Shown: positions 13,754-25,560 of the stretch, one piece after another
Numbering within the stretch: the first letter of the stretch is position 1
Layout of the letters: the number at the start of each line of letters is the position of its first letter
Translations under genes and position numbers: made by a program
Assembly (NCBI RefSeq): GCF_947623445.1
Contig: NC_135247.1
Location: forward strand, 15,068,501-15,132,500
Reading direction: 5' to 3'
From: Clavelina lepadiformis
Lineage: Eukaryota > Chordata > Ascidiacea > Aplousobranchia > Clavelinidae
DNA length: 64,000 bases
Notes under the pieces: generated by a model
Databases searched by the model: none
What the model saw: only the letters and a program-made list of their open reading frames with translations
What the model was told of the DNA's origin: nothing

Positions 13754-15931
13754 AGTGAAAATTTTGTGAAAACAAACACGACAGTATAAAGCGTTGAAAA
13801 CTTGCTTGGTTCTCTAGCAAAACAAAAGCGGCGATAAGTGTAAACAAAAAGTCATTTTTGGTATATCCTTGCCCTATGTTTGCTGTCTTTCCTTTCCCGT
13901 TCACGTTTTTATTCCCCGGTATATCTTTACACCCGTTGAGCTTTCATAGAAGGCTACAGCCTATTGTTTACAAAAACGAATAACTATTAGGCTAAAATAA
14001 TATTTGGGTTTAATAAAACTAAGATATTTTGACTATGACAAAAAAGTCTTTCAAGTTAAATCAGCAATTTCCATTCATCAGGAAACATTATTGGAACCTA
14101 ATTAGAGCAACTGTGCTGGTAATCAATAAGGGATATATTAGTTGCCATCGTTTGTATGTATCCTCTTATAGTGTCCTGCAATCTTCCTAACACAATAATC
14201 AGGATACTTACAACAACATAGATAGTTTTATGTTGCTCCTAACAAACTAAAGTTGCAATGTATGCCTCACAATACGCTTCACATTTTTTACGATTATAGC
14301 TGCTTATTTCTACCTTATATTCAAAATATAATGAAAAATAACTCTGCTTACTTTGTATCACCATATGTTGAGGTTGCAATAATAATCTTCTGCACCCCCT
14401 GCCTTTACAAATATTTGCTCTGCTTATTCTAGCTGAATAGCTTTTATTGGAACCGCTGTGCTGTGACGTAATTCTGGATAGGGTTCATCATAATCCAGAA
14501 ATGTGAAGGAAGCATCTACACGCGATGACGGAAACGACAATCTGACCATATAGAGTCAAGAATACGGTTCGTTATTTGGACAGAAATGTCTTCAACGTCA
14601 AAATATTTTCACACCAAGTAGAACATCTTAAATTAGATTCGTTGCAATCAACAACCCAATGATATACGTCAGCTAATTTCTGAAAAAGAAGGAAATACGC
14701 TGCAAGATTTGTCATGACGATCGATGTTATCTAATACTCACTTGTCACACATCAACCGCCGTCGCTTGCAATATTTTGATTAAATCAGGTACAGCAACGG
14801 GCATATGTTGAAACGGATTCTGTGTCGCGTTTGCATTTTAGAAAAGAAAATATAAGTTTCAAACCATGAAATGTTGACAACCGGAAATCGTGTAATATTT
14901 GACTATAATTATAAACATTTTGATATAACAGTATTGCAATCATAATTAGTGTTTCCAGAATTACTTAGGGTGTATATGAAACAAAACAATAAACTGTAAA
15001 GTTTCTGTGACGTCATTGTGCCACACAACAATAGCAGTTAAGAAAAAAACAGAGTTAAGAAGCAACCGAAGTGAAAATGACGAAATCCATGTTATAACGA
15101 CTGTTGTTTGTGATGACGTCACCACAAAGTCAAAAACTGGGAAAAATAAAGGTATGCATGTATCTGAAAATTTTGGAAGGAAAAATTTCCACAAGTTTCT
15201 TAAACTTGGTACGAATTAGTTATATATGGAACCGGGTAATAAATAGATTCGCCAAGTCATTAATAAAATTTTGCTGTTATACATATATAGCGCATATCGT
15301 CACGTTTGCTGTATACGATGTTCGAGTGTTTGCAAAAATCATGCCCTGTCAGGCTATTGCAAAAGCAACAATATACCAACGATGTAATGAGCATTTCTTA
15401 AATATCATTTGAATTTTAACATTTTAACGACACCTCAAAAATCATGAAATAAAATTATAAACTATATTCTTGTAGATACGTTTCTTGAGATGCTACGAAA
15501 TATCGATCATGGTATAGTTATGATATAAGCTTTCAGAATATATCGTAACTGGATATTTATTATGTCCCGTGTTTTAAAGCTTTCTAGCTTTGTATGCAAT
15601 AGCTTATCACCAGGCGCATTAGTCAGCGGTTTTTTATTGTATTATACTAATCGCTGTTTCCGCAATTAAGCTACGGCGTAGCAGTAGGTTAAAGCATTAA
15701 GATGTCATCGGCGTGTAATGCAAGATATCACAGTGCAAATTGCTTACAAGAAAGAAATATTGCCTATAAGTATGCGATTAGAGCCAGGCGAGCAAATTTT
15801 TAGCTGATTGTTTTGTTGACTAATGTTTAGGCTAATTTATTATGACTATTTATGACGTTTGATGAATTTTATATGCACGGTGTGTTGTAAGTATAGCCAC
15901 ACTTTTTCAGATTTATAACATTTAGAAGAAG
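13754..15931. other. Divergent intergenic region between G2 and G3
   Basis: G2 and G3 are transcribed away from each other, so both promoters must lie here. I see no convincing coding exon or relic. Open frames near 14961-15412 have no family motif. The mirror-image counterpart is 25561-28476, between G4 and G5, which by contrast holds an exon-3 relic. Confidence 0.6.
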
Positions 15932-18900
15932 ATGAAAGAAATGAAGGTTTTGAAAGTCATTATGACGGTCATCTTCTTTATGACGGTAAGCGTCCATGCA
16001 TGTGACAACAAAGATTTCAATAAATCTTTAGCAAGACACAAAGTTTAACAAGGCGTTTATGTATTATTTATAGCATAGACCTACGTACATTTGATTTACA
16101 CTCCAGAAAAATTAATCTTTTTTTAGTCTTAATTAATTTTACAAACGGTTAAAGATTCCTTCCAAAATAAAAGTTGTGCGTAACTTTTATTAAACCTGTC
16201 TAACAAACGTCCAATCATTTGACAGGTTCGTGTGTCATCGCACGAAGCTTGTCCATCGCGATCACCATCTAGCCTAACCACGAAAAAATTTCGCAAAAGT
16301 AATCGGTTTTACCTGGACGCAGAAAACGGTAACGATGGATGGAGTGGGAAGAAGTCTACTCCGGAAGAAGGTGCTGGACCTTTTAAAACCTTCCTTGGAG
16401 CCATCAATGGCATCAGGGAGCATAGAACTTCTCTTAGAAAAAACGTAGTTTTGTTCGTGCGACAAGGAATCTATTTTCTAAGTCCAACAATCATCTTAGA
16501 TGAAAGGGTAAGATGGATGGTTACATGAAAACGTGTTTCATGGTACTCGAGCGTAATACAGACGGAATAAAGCAAAGATTGAAGCATATTTTCAACAGCA
16601 ATTGATGTTTCAGGATGAAAGATTATCTATAGTCGGTTATCCTGGAGACAAAAGGCCTGTAATATCTGGGGCTGCAAAAATACCTGGCAGTGAATTTTTT
16701 ATGTTTGACCAAGACAAATATGTGGCCCGTTTTAGTGGTAAATGCTCCAAACATGTCTTCTTGGGAGACAAAAGATTGATAAGAGCGCGGTAAGTGAAAA
16801 CGTAAGTTGTCAAAGACGACAAATATTGTGTGATGTCAAGCTACATTTTTCAGAAAGCCAAATTTAAACAAATGGACGGGAAAAGATATGACAGGAGAGG
16901 GTCCTTACCTTACCATCAAAGACCTCCTGCGTCCTAGTGAGGCATGTGACCGACAAGGGTCTGGCGGTTTCAGACAGGTTGTGTGAATAAATTATTTCTA
17001 AATTCCTGAGTGCTATAGATTCCATGACGTCACTCTACAAACTATCTCTGAGACTGACTACGAAACGCAGATGAAAGTTATTGTATCCAACAGACCACTT
17101 GTCATTTGGATAATAGAAATGGATTTGTATTTGAAAAAGGAGACGTTAACCTTAACTGGACAAAACCTTCTGCGGGTGATATTTTGATTTTTGAAGCTTG
17201 GACCGCCGAAAGAGGCCATATTAAGAATATAAGCTCAGCAAATAAATTACAATTCACTGAACCACTAAGATTTCCTATTGGAGAGCATCCTATGTCGTCC
17301 GGATGGCGCTACATTGTTGAGAATATTTTTGAAGGTAATACCTGAATCAAACAGCATAAAATATTTGAATTATACATGTTTGGTAATTAGCCACTTGCAC
17401 TCTGCTTAATGCCATATGTATATCATATATCACATAGTAGGAATACTGCTTGGCTGCTAAATACTGCCTACAATACTGGAATAACATACAGTATACTGAA
17501 GTTACAGGAAGAAACCAATAACATAATTTAATGCAGAGTTAGACTCAACTGGTGAATTCTTCTGTGATGAAGAGGCACAACTCTTGTACTTGATTCCTCC
17601 TGAAGATGCTCTCTTAGATGAAGACGTCTTTGTTGCTTCTGAGGACACTTTCTTCATTGGTATATAAAATAACTTCAATTGTGTTTAAAATGTAATGTAC
17701 AGTTGAAAAATTGTTGTATTAACACAGTTGAGAATACGAAGATAATACGATTTCTGGATCTTGAATTTCGCCATTCGCACGATCGAAACTTTGCTGGTTA
17801 CAATCAAAAACCCGGAGTCATTCAATTTGAATTCACCAACAACGTTTTGGTGGAGCGTTGTCTCTTTTCCAATATAGGCTACACTGGAATAGTTGTTGAC
17901 AATTCTTGTACAAATGTTATTGTGAGTATTCAACATTTATAAACAAAATCATCAGTTTAAGATCATCATCACAAATAAAGAATAGACAATTTAACATAAC
18001 TGCAAATCCGGATGAAGAAAATTGATCTTTTTAATGAAAAACCTATATAACTTTTTCACTTATTACAACGTACTAATTGGAATTTTGCTGATGATATGTG
18101 TACATGACGTTTAACTTTTTTCCAGAATATAACGCAGCAAACCTAATATTACACTGATAAAGAGTTTTTGGGTCGAATTCATCATCGAGATATTTTTCTT
18201 CAAATATCAAATAATTTGAGACAGTTATCATAAGTTTTCAAAGTAAATGTCAACAAATGAAATTCTAGTTATCAATGAAGGGCACGAAAAAGAACTCAAA
18301 GATATACATTTGCTTTACTTTATCAATCTACCATGTTTATCAGATTCGTAAAAACAAGTTTTCTGATGTTGGCTATTTCGCAATAACCAGCGGTTCGGAA
18401 ACGAAGAATTTGCGTATACATAAAAACACTTTTGAAGGCTGTGGAGTTTCAAACATGTTTCAGGTATCTTATGTTACACAATACATTTGATAAAGTGCTA
18501 TAAGTTGGTTTGGTGGGACATGCAATGCAATAGTTTGAGCAGTTTTTCTGGTATATAAAAGTTGAAAGTGAAACTTGAAAGAAATCATACAAACTTTTCT
18601 CATTTTGCATGCTTTTTGCATTCAAAAATTGCTTTAAATCTACCAAAAAAAGATTTATTTCTAAAGATTATTCTATGTATACACACTGTAATTGAAACTT
18701 TTGTTTTGCAAACGTAGGTGCTATGCGGTTTCTGATTATTTATTATTGACCTTGTTTTTATTATAGCCCAGTTGTATCTTCGTCCAAGGATCAGCTAACA
18801 TCAAAGTTTTTGATAATAAAGTCAGTAAAACGTCCTACGCCGGTATGAGGGTAAAAACGAATTTTTCATACTTTTTCGTGAAAAGAATTTGCTGTCAATT

Positions 18901-20155
18901 TCTTATGCCGCTTTTATTATCACGATAAACACTGTTGCCTCAGATCGGATGGCAACCAACTTTTTCCGAAGATTTTGTACCGTCAGGTCAATACGTATTT
19001 CAAATACTAGGAAACGATGTCAGCGATTTTGGTATGGGCATTTTGAACGACTTTGGTGGGATCTATCTCTCCTCCAATCCAGGCTGTAGCGGCCCCAATG
19101 CTGTAAGAGATACGCAAGTGTACATATGCTCGAGCCAACGTCGAATGTAATGTGGTCGAATTGATGATGTAACTTTCAATGATAGATATTGTCCAATTGC
19201 CATCTACATGCAAGAGTTGCGTTTAACATCATTCATCATGCATCAGCATACTTGTATGGTGGACTAGGTGTTTACGGAGATACGGCAGTCTCATCCCTAA
19301 GAGGTGTTTCGCATAGGTCAAAAATATTTCTATAGTGTTGCATTAACTACTTGCAGGACCTGTCCAACAGTTTTTAAAACTTTGCTTACATATACAGTAC
19401 CTTGTACTGTATAGTTAATCGTTTAGAGTTTAGACGTATGTAAAACAAAGTGTCTATTTTTAGAATGAACTGTATATAGATAGGGTATATTTAACCTGCA
19501 AACAATACCGAGACAAAACCAGAGTAACTTATACTTTTAGTTGAAAAGAATTGGCTCTATGACTTGGATGGCGCAGCTATTAACTTTCATTGCGGTCAAA
19601 ATAATTTCGCACTGAACAACATGATTTATCATATTAGCGACGGCCGTGTATTTGGTACTTGTAATCCAATTGTCGGTGGTGGTGTTTTGCTCCAACAGGT
19701 AGTATGCTCTCTTTGTATATGGTCGCACCCTGCTGTTGAAATGTCTTTCTTCACCATGGCAGTTCATACAGTATATACAGTAGCACTTTCAAAACGCAAC
19801 TTGTTTTACTTAGGACCTAACTTTCAAGAAAAACGTAGTATACGTCACTGACATCAATGCCCGGATGTGGCGTCCTGCTGACGAGTGGACGTTTGAGGTC
19901 CCGGATGTTGACAAAAATATCTACTATTTTAATCCGTTCAGTCAGGACCAGTTAGACCAGTTCTTTCCGAAAGGCGTATCTTTCCAGCAGTGGAAAGATG
20001 ACACTTTCAACGACCTTAACTCTGTCATTGACGACCCTCTATTCAAGAATATCAAGCAAAGAGATTTTAGTTTAAGAGGAACCTCTTTCGCCTCGCAGAT
20101 CGGAATACAATCGATTAATCTTCGCAAAGTCAGGAGAAGCAGCGGAATATGTTAA
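15932..20155 (+). CDS. G3: secreted right-handed beta-helix protein, GH141-like, 724 aa
   Basis: Thirteen exons: 15932-15985, 16226-16507, 16614-16789, 16854-16977, 17094-17334, 17537-17659, 17728-17921, 18344-18463, 18767-18850, 18944-19102, 19186-19303, 19541-19698, 19814-20155. All junctions are GT-AG and the joined phases stay open (2175 nt). Exon 1 is a signal peptide (MKEMKVLKVIMTVIFFMT). Motifs in order are ACPSRS, FYLDAENGNDGWSG, VGYPGDKRPVISGA, AWTAERGHI, GWRYIVENIFEG, LDSTGEFFCDE, FRHSHDRN, LNDFGGIYLSS, YGDTAVSSL, NFHCGQNN, DDPLF...DFSLRG and the terminal SSGIC. An AATAAA lies at about 20377. Its closest relative is G4, its mirror-image neighbour, but the two have diverged well beyond the G2/G5 pair. 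I infer a secreted enzyme or binding protein acting on a glycan; the fold call is firmer than the enzymatic call. Confidence 0.88.
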
Positions 20156-21255
20156 CAATTACAAGTAACGAGACACACTTTTACGCTAAACGAGTAGCGA
20201 AATGTGTGCCTTATAAATACATAATAATATAACATTGTTATTTATATGTAACTGGTGCCTTTTTGTTTCTACTAGGGCTACTGCGTTGTTGTGCTTACTA
20301 ATACTTTCGCTTATTCCATCACATCAGACTTTTATTTATTACTTTGTAATTATCTTATCGCTACAGTTAACGATACAATAAATTTTCTCTCGACACCTCA
20401 TATATGAGTTCTTCTTCCGTCCTCATTCGTTGTTTTTACTTTTGTGGCAAACTTAGACAGCAAACTTTTAACTTAACTAGCACAAGTTTCAAGGCCGGTA
20501 TAAAAATTACGACGTCTCCTATCACCTACTAATCCGCTTCAAACTCCAGAAGAGTTGCAAAGGGTCTGGAAAACCGATCCGCGCACAAATTTCTTAGACT
20601 GTACCAGCGTGTTTACGTTATGGCAACCAAAGATCGGTATAGAGTCGTACACGAAATGAGACGTTTAGTCATACAGTCATAAAGCAGTGTAAAAGATATG
20701 CAACCAGAGAAATTTTATTGAAAATGGAATGAATAAAGCAACTCATAAAACAACATCAGCAATAACGACAACCAAGGTTGATAAGTAAATGAATAACACA
20801 AAATAAAATAAAAAACTAGAAAATATATATTAATATTGAAAAATGATAAAAGCGTAATAGTAATTATATGTTTGTCATAGAATATTAATGTCTATACAAG
20901 TATAAAACGTATATAGCAATGCGCACTATGAAAATAATTATATGCAGAAGAATTAAATTAAACTTTAAACTTTCGATTTTTATACCAACATTATGCAAGA
21001 AATTCTTACTTGAGGCAAGGTTTAGAAAGGTACCATGAACCATCGGTGGGCTGTTTATGATAAACTAGGATATATGTAAGATTATGTAACTCTTTCTTAC
21101 GAACAAACATAATACACACATAATCTGTTATAATCAGACATAAGTGATCAAATGGCCATACATAATCTGGTATAATTTCCGACTGGGTTAACAAAGAAAA
21201 AAGAAAAACTTCAAATATTGTCTTTCATAAAATGTTTATAAAAAACATTCTGCTA
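20156..21255. other. Convergent intergenic region, centre of the palindrome
   Basis: G3 and G4 end tail to tail here, so this is the centre of the nested inverted duplication. It holds the G3 poly(A) signal (AATAAA at about 20377) and AT-rich sequence with no coding motif. I saw no long self-complementary stretch at the centre, so the arms are separated by a spacer rather than meeting in a perfect hairpin. Confidence 0.6.
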
Positions 21256-24200
21256 TCATGTTCTATATTTACGAAGATCAAAAGATTTGATTCCAATGTT
21301 TCTGGCAACGGAGGAACTCTTTAATCTAAAATCTCTGTTTTTAGTGTCCATGAATTTAGGGTCACCAACAATTGACTTCAAGTCATTTAAGTTTCTTTGC
21401 CATGCTCCAAACGATTTTGTTTTGGGAAAGAACTGTTTTTTCTGTCTCAGATCATCAGAACTGAAATAGTAGACATTGTTGTCCACAGCAGGGGCATCAA
21501 ATCTCCAAGCGTCAAATGGACGCCACAACCTCCCATTTCTATGCGTGACGTATATTACGTTCTTCTTAAAAGTCAAATCCTAAAAAGGAAAACACCAAAA
21601 TTTCCAATTAACTTTTAAAAAGCCTCTTTAACAAATAATAAACATGTTGAACCTGTTTTCTTTAATCAACGCGTAAAACTCATTGCACTGACCTGCTTAA
21701 GCAGAACACCTTTACCCACAATGGCATTACATGTCCCGAATACGCGACCGTTTTTTACATGATAAATCATGTTGTTTAGGGCGACGTTATTTTGTCCACA
21801 ATGAAAGTTAACAGCTGCACCGTCCAAGTCGTACAACCAGTTGTTTTCAACTGCAAGTAAATCAAAATATTTTGTTTCTATGCTTTTTAAGTAAAGCGAA
21901 ATTGAACCAACTTTAAACATTCAGATATATCAGCTTTCTTTAAAATAACTCAAAATATAACACAACTATTTATTTTACCTGTGAGTGACGAAACGGCAGT
22001 GTCGCCATATATTCCCATCCCTCCGTAACGATAAGCTGAGGCGTTGTGGATCGTATTGAAAGCAACTCTTGCATGAAGATGACAATTTGACAAATTCTAA
22101 TTACGAAAGTTTGTCCAAATAAATTTTTAAAAGAGTTTTTAAACCAGTCGCACATTTAGCCATCACCGTGGGGAGTGAACTTACGGCTTTGGGGCCACTA
22201 CAGCCTGGATGAGAAGCGAGGTATATTCCAGCAAAATCACTCAGAATACCCATTCCATAGTTACTGACGTCATTTCTGACAACGTGGAAGACGTACCGAC
22301 CTTCGGATACGTAATCTTTGGTGAACGTTGATTGCCACCCAATCTGAAATAACGTCATATCCAATTGCATGAAATGTCAGTAGCCGAATTGTGCTTGAGA
22401 AACAAGTGATTTTTTCAAATCAAGCGACAATGTATTTGCTTGACTTACCCTCATCCCGGCGTAAGAACTTCTACTGATTTTGTTACCGGAAATTTTAATG
22501 TTTTCTGCTCCTCGGATATGCAAACAACTTGGCTAATAAAAATGCAGGATATTAACTAATGATTTACAAAGTTTTTCAAATACATTTTAATTTGCTAAGC
22601 AGGTTTGTATGATATTTCAAAGCAGCATATAGGTTATTGAAAAAATAAGTGATAACCTACGTTTTATAACAACTATACTAATTACTCATTTACTTTTCAA
22701 ATTGAACGTGATAATAGATGCGTATACTGGATTTGTTTACCTGAAACATGTTTGTTACACCACAACCTTCGAAAGTATTTTTAAAAATAAATAAGTTCTT
22801 TGTTTGAGCACTGCTGTCAATTGCAAAATAGCCAACATCAGAAAACTTGCTTTTATGAATCTACAGTTGTCATAAAAACTCAGGGTTGCCACCTTGTTAT
22901 GACTATAAAGTATACTTACGAAAAATAGCCCAAAAATAAGCAAGCTATAAACCTACAATAAATATAATTGGCTGCTACCAGCAAACCCACCTGAATATAA
23001 TTACACGATTTGTAAATGAGTATTCCGGTGTAGCCAATATTGGAAAACAAGCAGCGTTTCACAGAAAAATGCCGCGTTTGTTCAACATGAAAGACACTTG
23101 GCTTGCGACTGTAGCTGTTGACATTTCTGTCGTGGGAATGACGGAATTCGAGGCCTTCAAACTGTATATCTTTTGTGTCTGTAACTTTTGTTGAAAAAAG
23201 GAGTTTTAATTGAAGCCCTAAATACATTCATCAGACTTGACAAATGCTAAGTTATTTGCATTATGCATTATTGTTCAATTTGCAAAAACGTATACCGCTA
23301 ACGTATAGTCGAAAATAGCTTAAAATTAGTTTACTTATAAAGAAAGTGTCCTCAGAAGCAATAAAAACATCTTTATCTAAGAGGGCGTCTTCAGGAGGAA
23401 TCAAGTACAGGATTTGTGCCTCTTCATCGCAGAAGAATTCACCAGTTGCGTCCAGCTCTGCAGTAATTATGAAAATGACGTAATTTTGATTTTAATTACT
23501 AACACAGAAGCTACTTCATACAAAATCAAAATTCAGTGTGAGTATTCAATAAACTTTTGCTTAAATCAGATCGATGAATTCATCATTGAGCTCACCTTCA
23601 AAAATATGTTCAACGATGTAACGAAATCCTGACGACTTTGGGTGCTCTCCGATGGGAAATCTAAGCGGTTTTGTAAATTCTAATATATTTCCTGCGCTAA
23701 CATTCTTGATATGGCCTCTCTCCGCTGTCCAACCTTGGAAGATCACAATGTCTCCGGTTTTGGGATTTGACCAGTTCGGATCAATATCTCCTTGTTCAAA
23801 TATGAATCCCATCTTGTTGTTCGGGTGGCAATTTTTCTGAATGCAATTTAACTATATTGAAAACCATATAGGGTATAAGCAATCTTCGTATCAAATCAAT
23901 TGACTTATCACGCAAACGCTGTAAACAAATTGAAATTTCGATTTATTCCGTTTGTCAAAATATTTGTATTTTATGTTTTACAGATATAGAACATGATGGT
24001 TTGTCAATTTCGTAAAGTTTAATAATATTGAGAAATTTTTTTTTAAATCTTCTAAAACTTATAATAACTATAACTCTCTGTTATAGGCTGCTAGCCGTTT
24101 GTTAGTAAGTGATAATAGTAATTTGATCACTTAATAGTTTGCTACAACGACAAAAACTGCCGGACGTTTGTGCAATAGTAGTTTTAGATGAACCAGTTAC

Positions 24201-25560
24201 GGAGAAAGATTTTTTCTGATTGTTCTCACAAATTTTCCATATTACCGGTACAAGTAGCCAAATAACGGTAAACTATATGGTAACGCCTATAGGCTATATG
24301 CCAAGATTTTAATAATCATTTTAAATGGAAGATTGTAACTTATTGGGAAATCGTTTAGACTGAAAGCTCTAACAAAGTTTGAATGCAAAAATGTTCTCAA
24401 TATAAAAAATCCTTTTTTTTAGTTTTTGAAACCAAATAAGCAAAAATCTTGAAATACTTCCAATACAAGTTTACCGTGTGCGTTCCTCTTAAAATGTTTT
24501 GATAAATTGAAACATCCAAAACAAAAATAATTCCAAACCTGTCTGTATCCACCCGAAGCTTGTCGGTCACAATCACTGGTTGGATGCAACAAATCCTTTA
24601 TTGTTAGATAAGGTCCTTCCCCGGTCATGTCGCTTCCTGTCCATTTCTTCAAATTTGGTTTCCTGGGAAAGTTTGCAGTTTTACTATCCTTAAATTTACA
24701 CTTTGATTCTTGGCATTTTTAAGTCTTTACCTTGCTCTTATTAACCGCTTTTTCCCCAAAAATACGTGTTTGGAACATTTGCCTTTGAAAGGGGCAAAAA
24801 ATATTTTATCACCCAACGGTGTAAAATTTTTTCCCGATATCTTTACGGCTCCAGATATTACAGGTCTTTTGTCTCCCGGATAACCGACGATGGATAGTTT
24901 TGAGTCCTAAATATTTTTAGTATTACTGCATTGCACAAAACGAAATATCAAAAAAGTACAAAAGTACAAGACAAATTTCCAAGTTATTTATTGCAAGTAA
25001 AAAAAAGTAAAAAATTAAATTCGATGAGGAAATTGTTTATTTGTAACATTTCACTCTTCTCTAGAAATTTGAAGATCAAGCACATTAAAAAACATTTTGG
25101 TTTCGCAAATATGTAACTTGCCTGTTCGTTCAATACAATCGTCTTTGTTATGGAATAGGTTCCTTGTCTCACAAACAACGTTACTTTTTCGTTGGGAAAC
25201 GCTCTTTGCGCTCTTATCCCATCGATGGCTCCAATAAAAGTCTTAAAAGGCCCAGTTCCCTCTTCCGGAGTGGGTCTCTTCCCATTCCACTTATCGTTAC
25301 CGTTTTCTGCGTCCAGGTAAAAGAAATCGGCGCTGCGAGATAATTGCAGGATTCGATTTTGCAAAATTCTTGACTCTTGCGATGAAGCATCAACCTGCCA
25401 AAACGTTAACACATCTTTTACGTAAGATTTTTTCGCTGAAAACTTGCCGAAAATACGTAATTTTATGTCACGCGTTTTACATGTAAACTATTGTTACATC
25501 ACATACCAGTAAAAGACGTATAAACGCAAGTAGAACGCCGATACATATTTTTCTATACAT
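21256..25560 (-). CDS. G4: secreted right-handed beta-helix protein, GH141-like, 715 aa
   Basis: Thirteen minus-strand exons: 25507-25560, 25122-25394, 24731-24906, 24539-24662, 23596-23836, 23335-23457, 22991-23184, 22741-22860, 22449-22532, 22185-22343, 21979-22096, 21693-21850, 21256-21579. Exon 1 encodes the signal peptide MYRKICIGVLLAFIRLLL. Exon 2 ends at a GC donor (CAG|GCAAGT). Conserved motifs include FYLDAENGNDKWNG, VGYPGDKRPVISGA, AWTAERGHI, FRYIVEHIFEG, LDATGEFFCDE, FRHSHDRN, LSDFAGIYLAS, YGDTAVSSL and NFHCGQNN. Unlike its relatives it lacks the N-terminal CP(S/P)RP motif, and it ends at RKYRT, so it also lacks the C-terminal SGIC cysteine. The reading frame is otherwise intact, so I take it as a functional but modified paralogue of G3. 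Confidence 0.86.

Larger units (their letters stand above)
8150..13760 (-). repeat. Left arm of a large inverted duplication (outer block, contains G2)
   Basis: This stretch is the reverse complement of about 28470-34545 on the right. Matching includes all of G2 against G5, several introns, the 3' flank (9290-9560 against 33040-33340, sharing TTGTGCACAAGTTGAAA-type stretches and GGTTATTGCGGGACTTTTCC) and an outer patch (8150-8330 against 34340-34530, sharing GGTAAAGACGTCATCTTTCGG). The ends are estimated by eye. Indels make the right arm longer, the largest being about 0.4 kb in intron 11 of G5. Confidence 0.8.
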
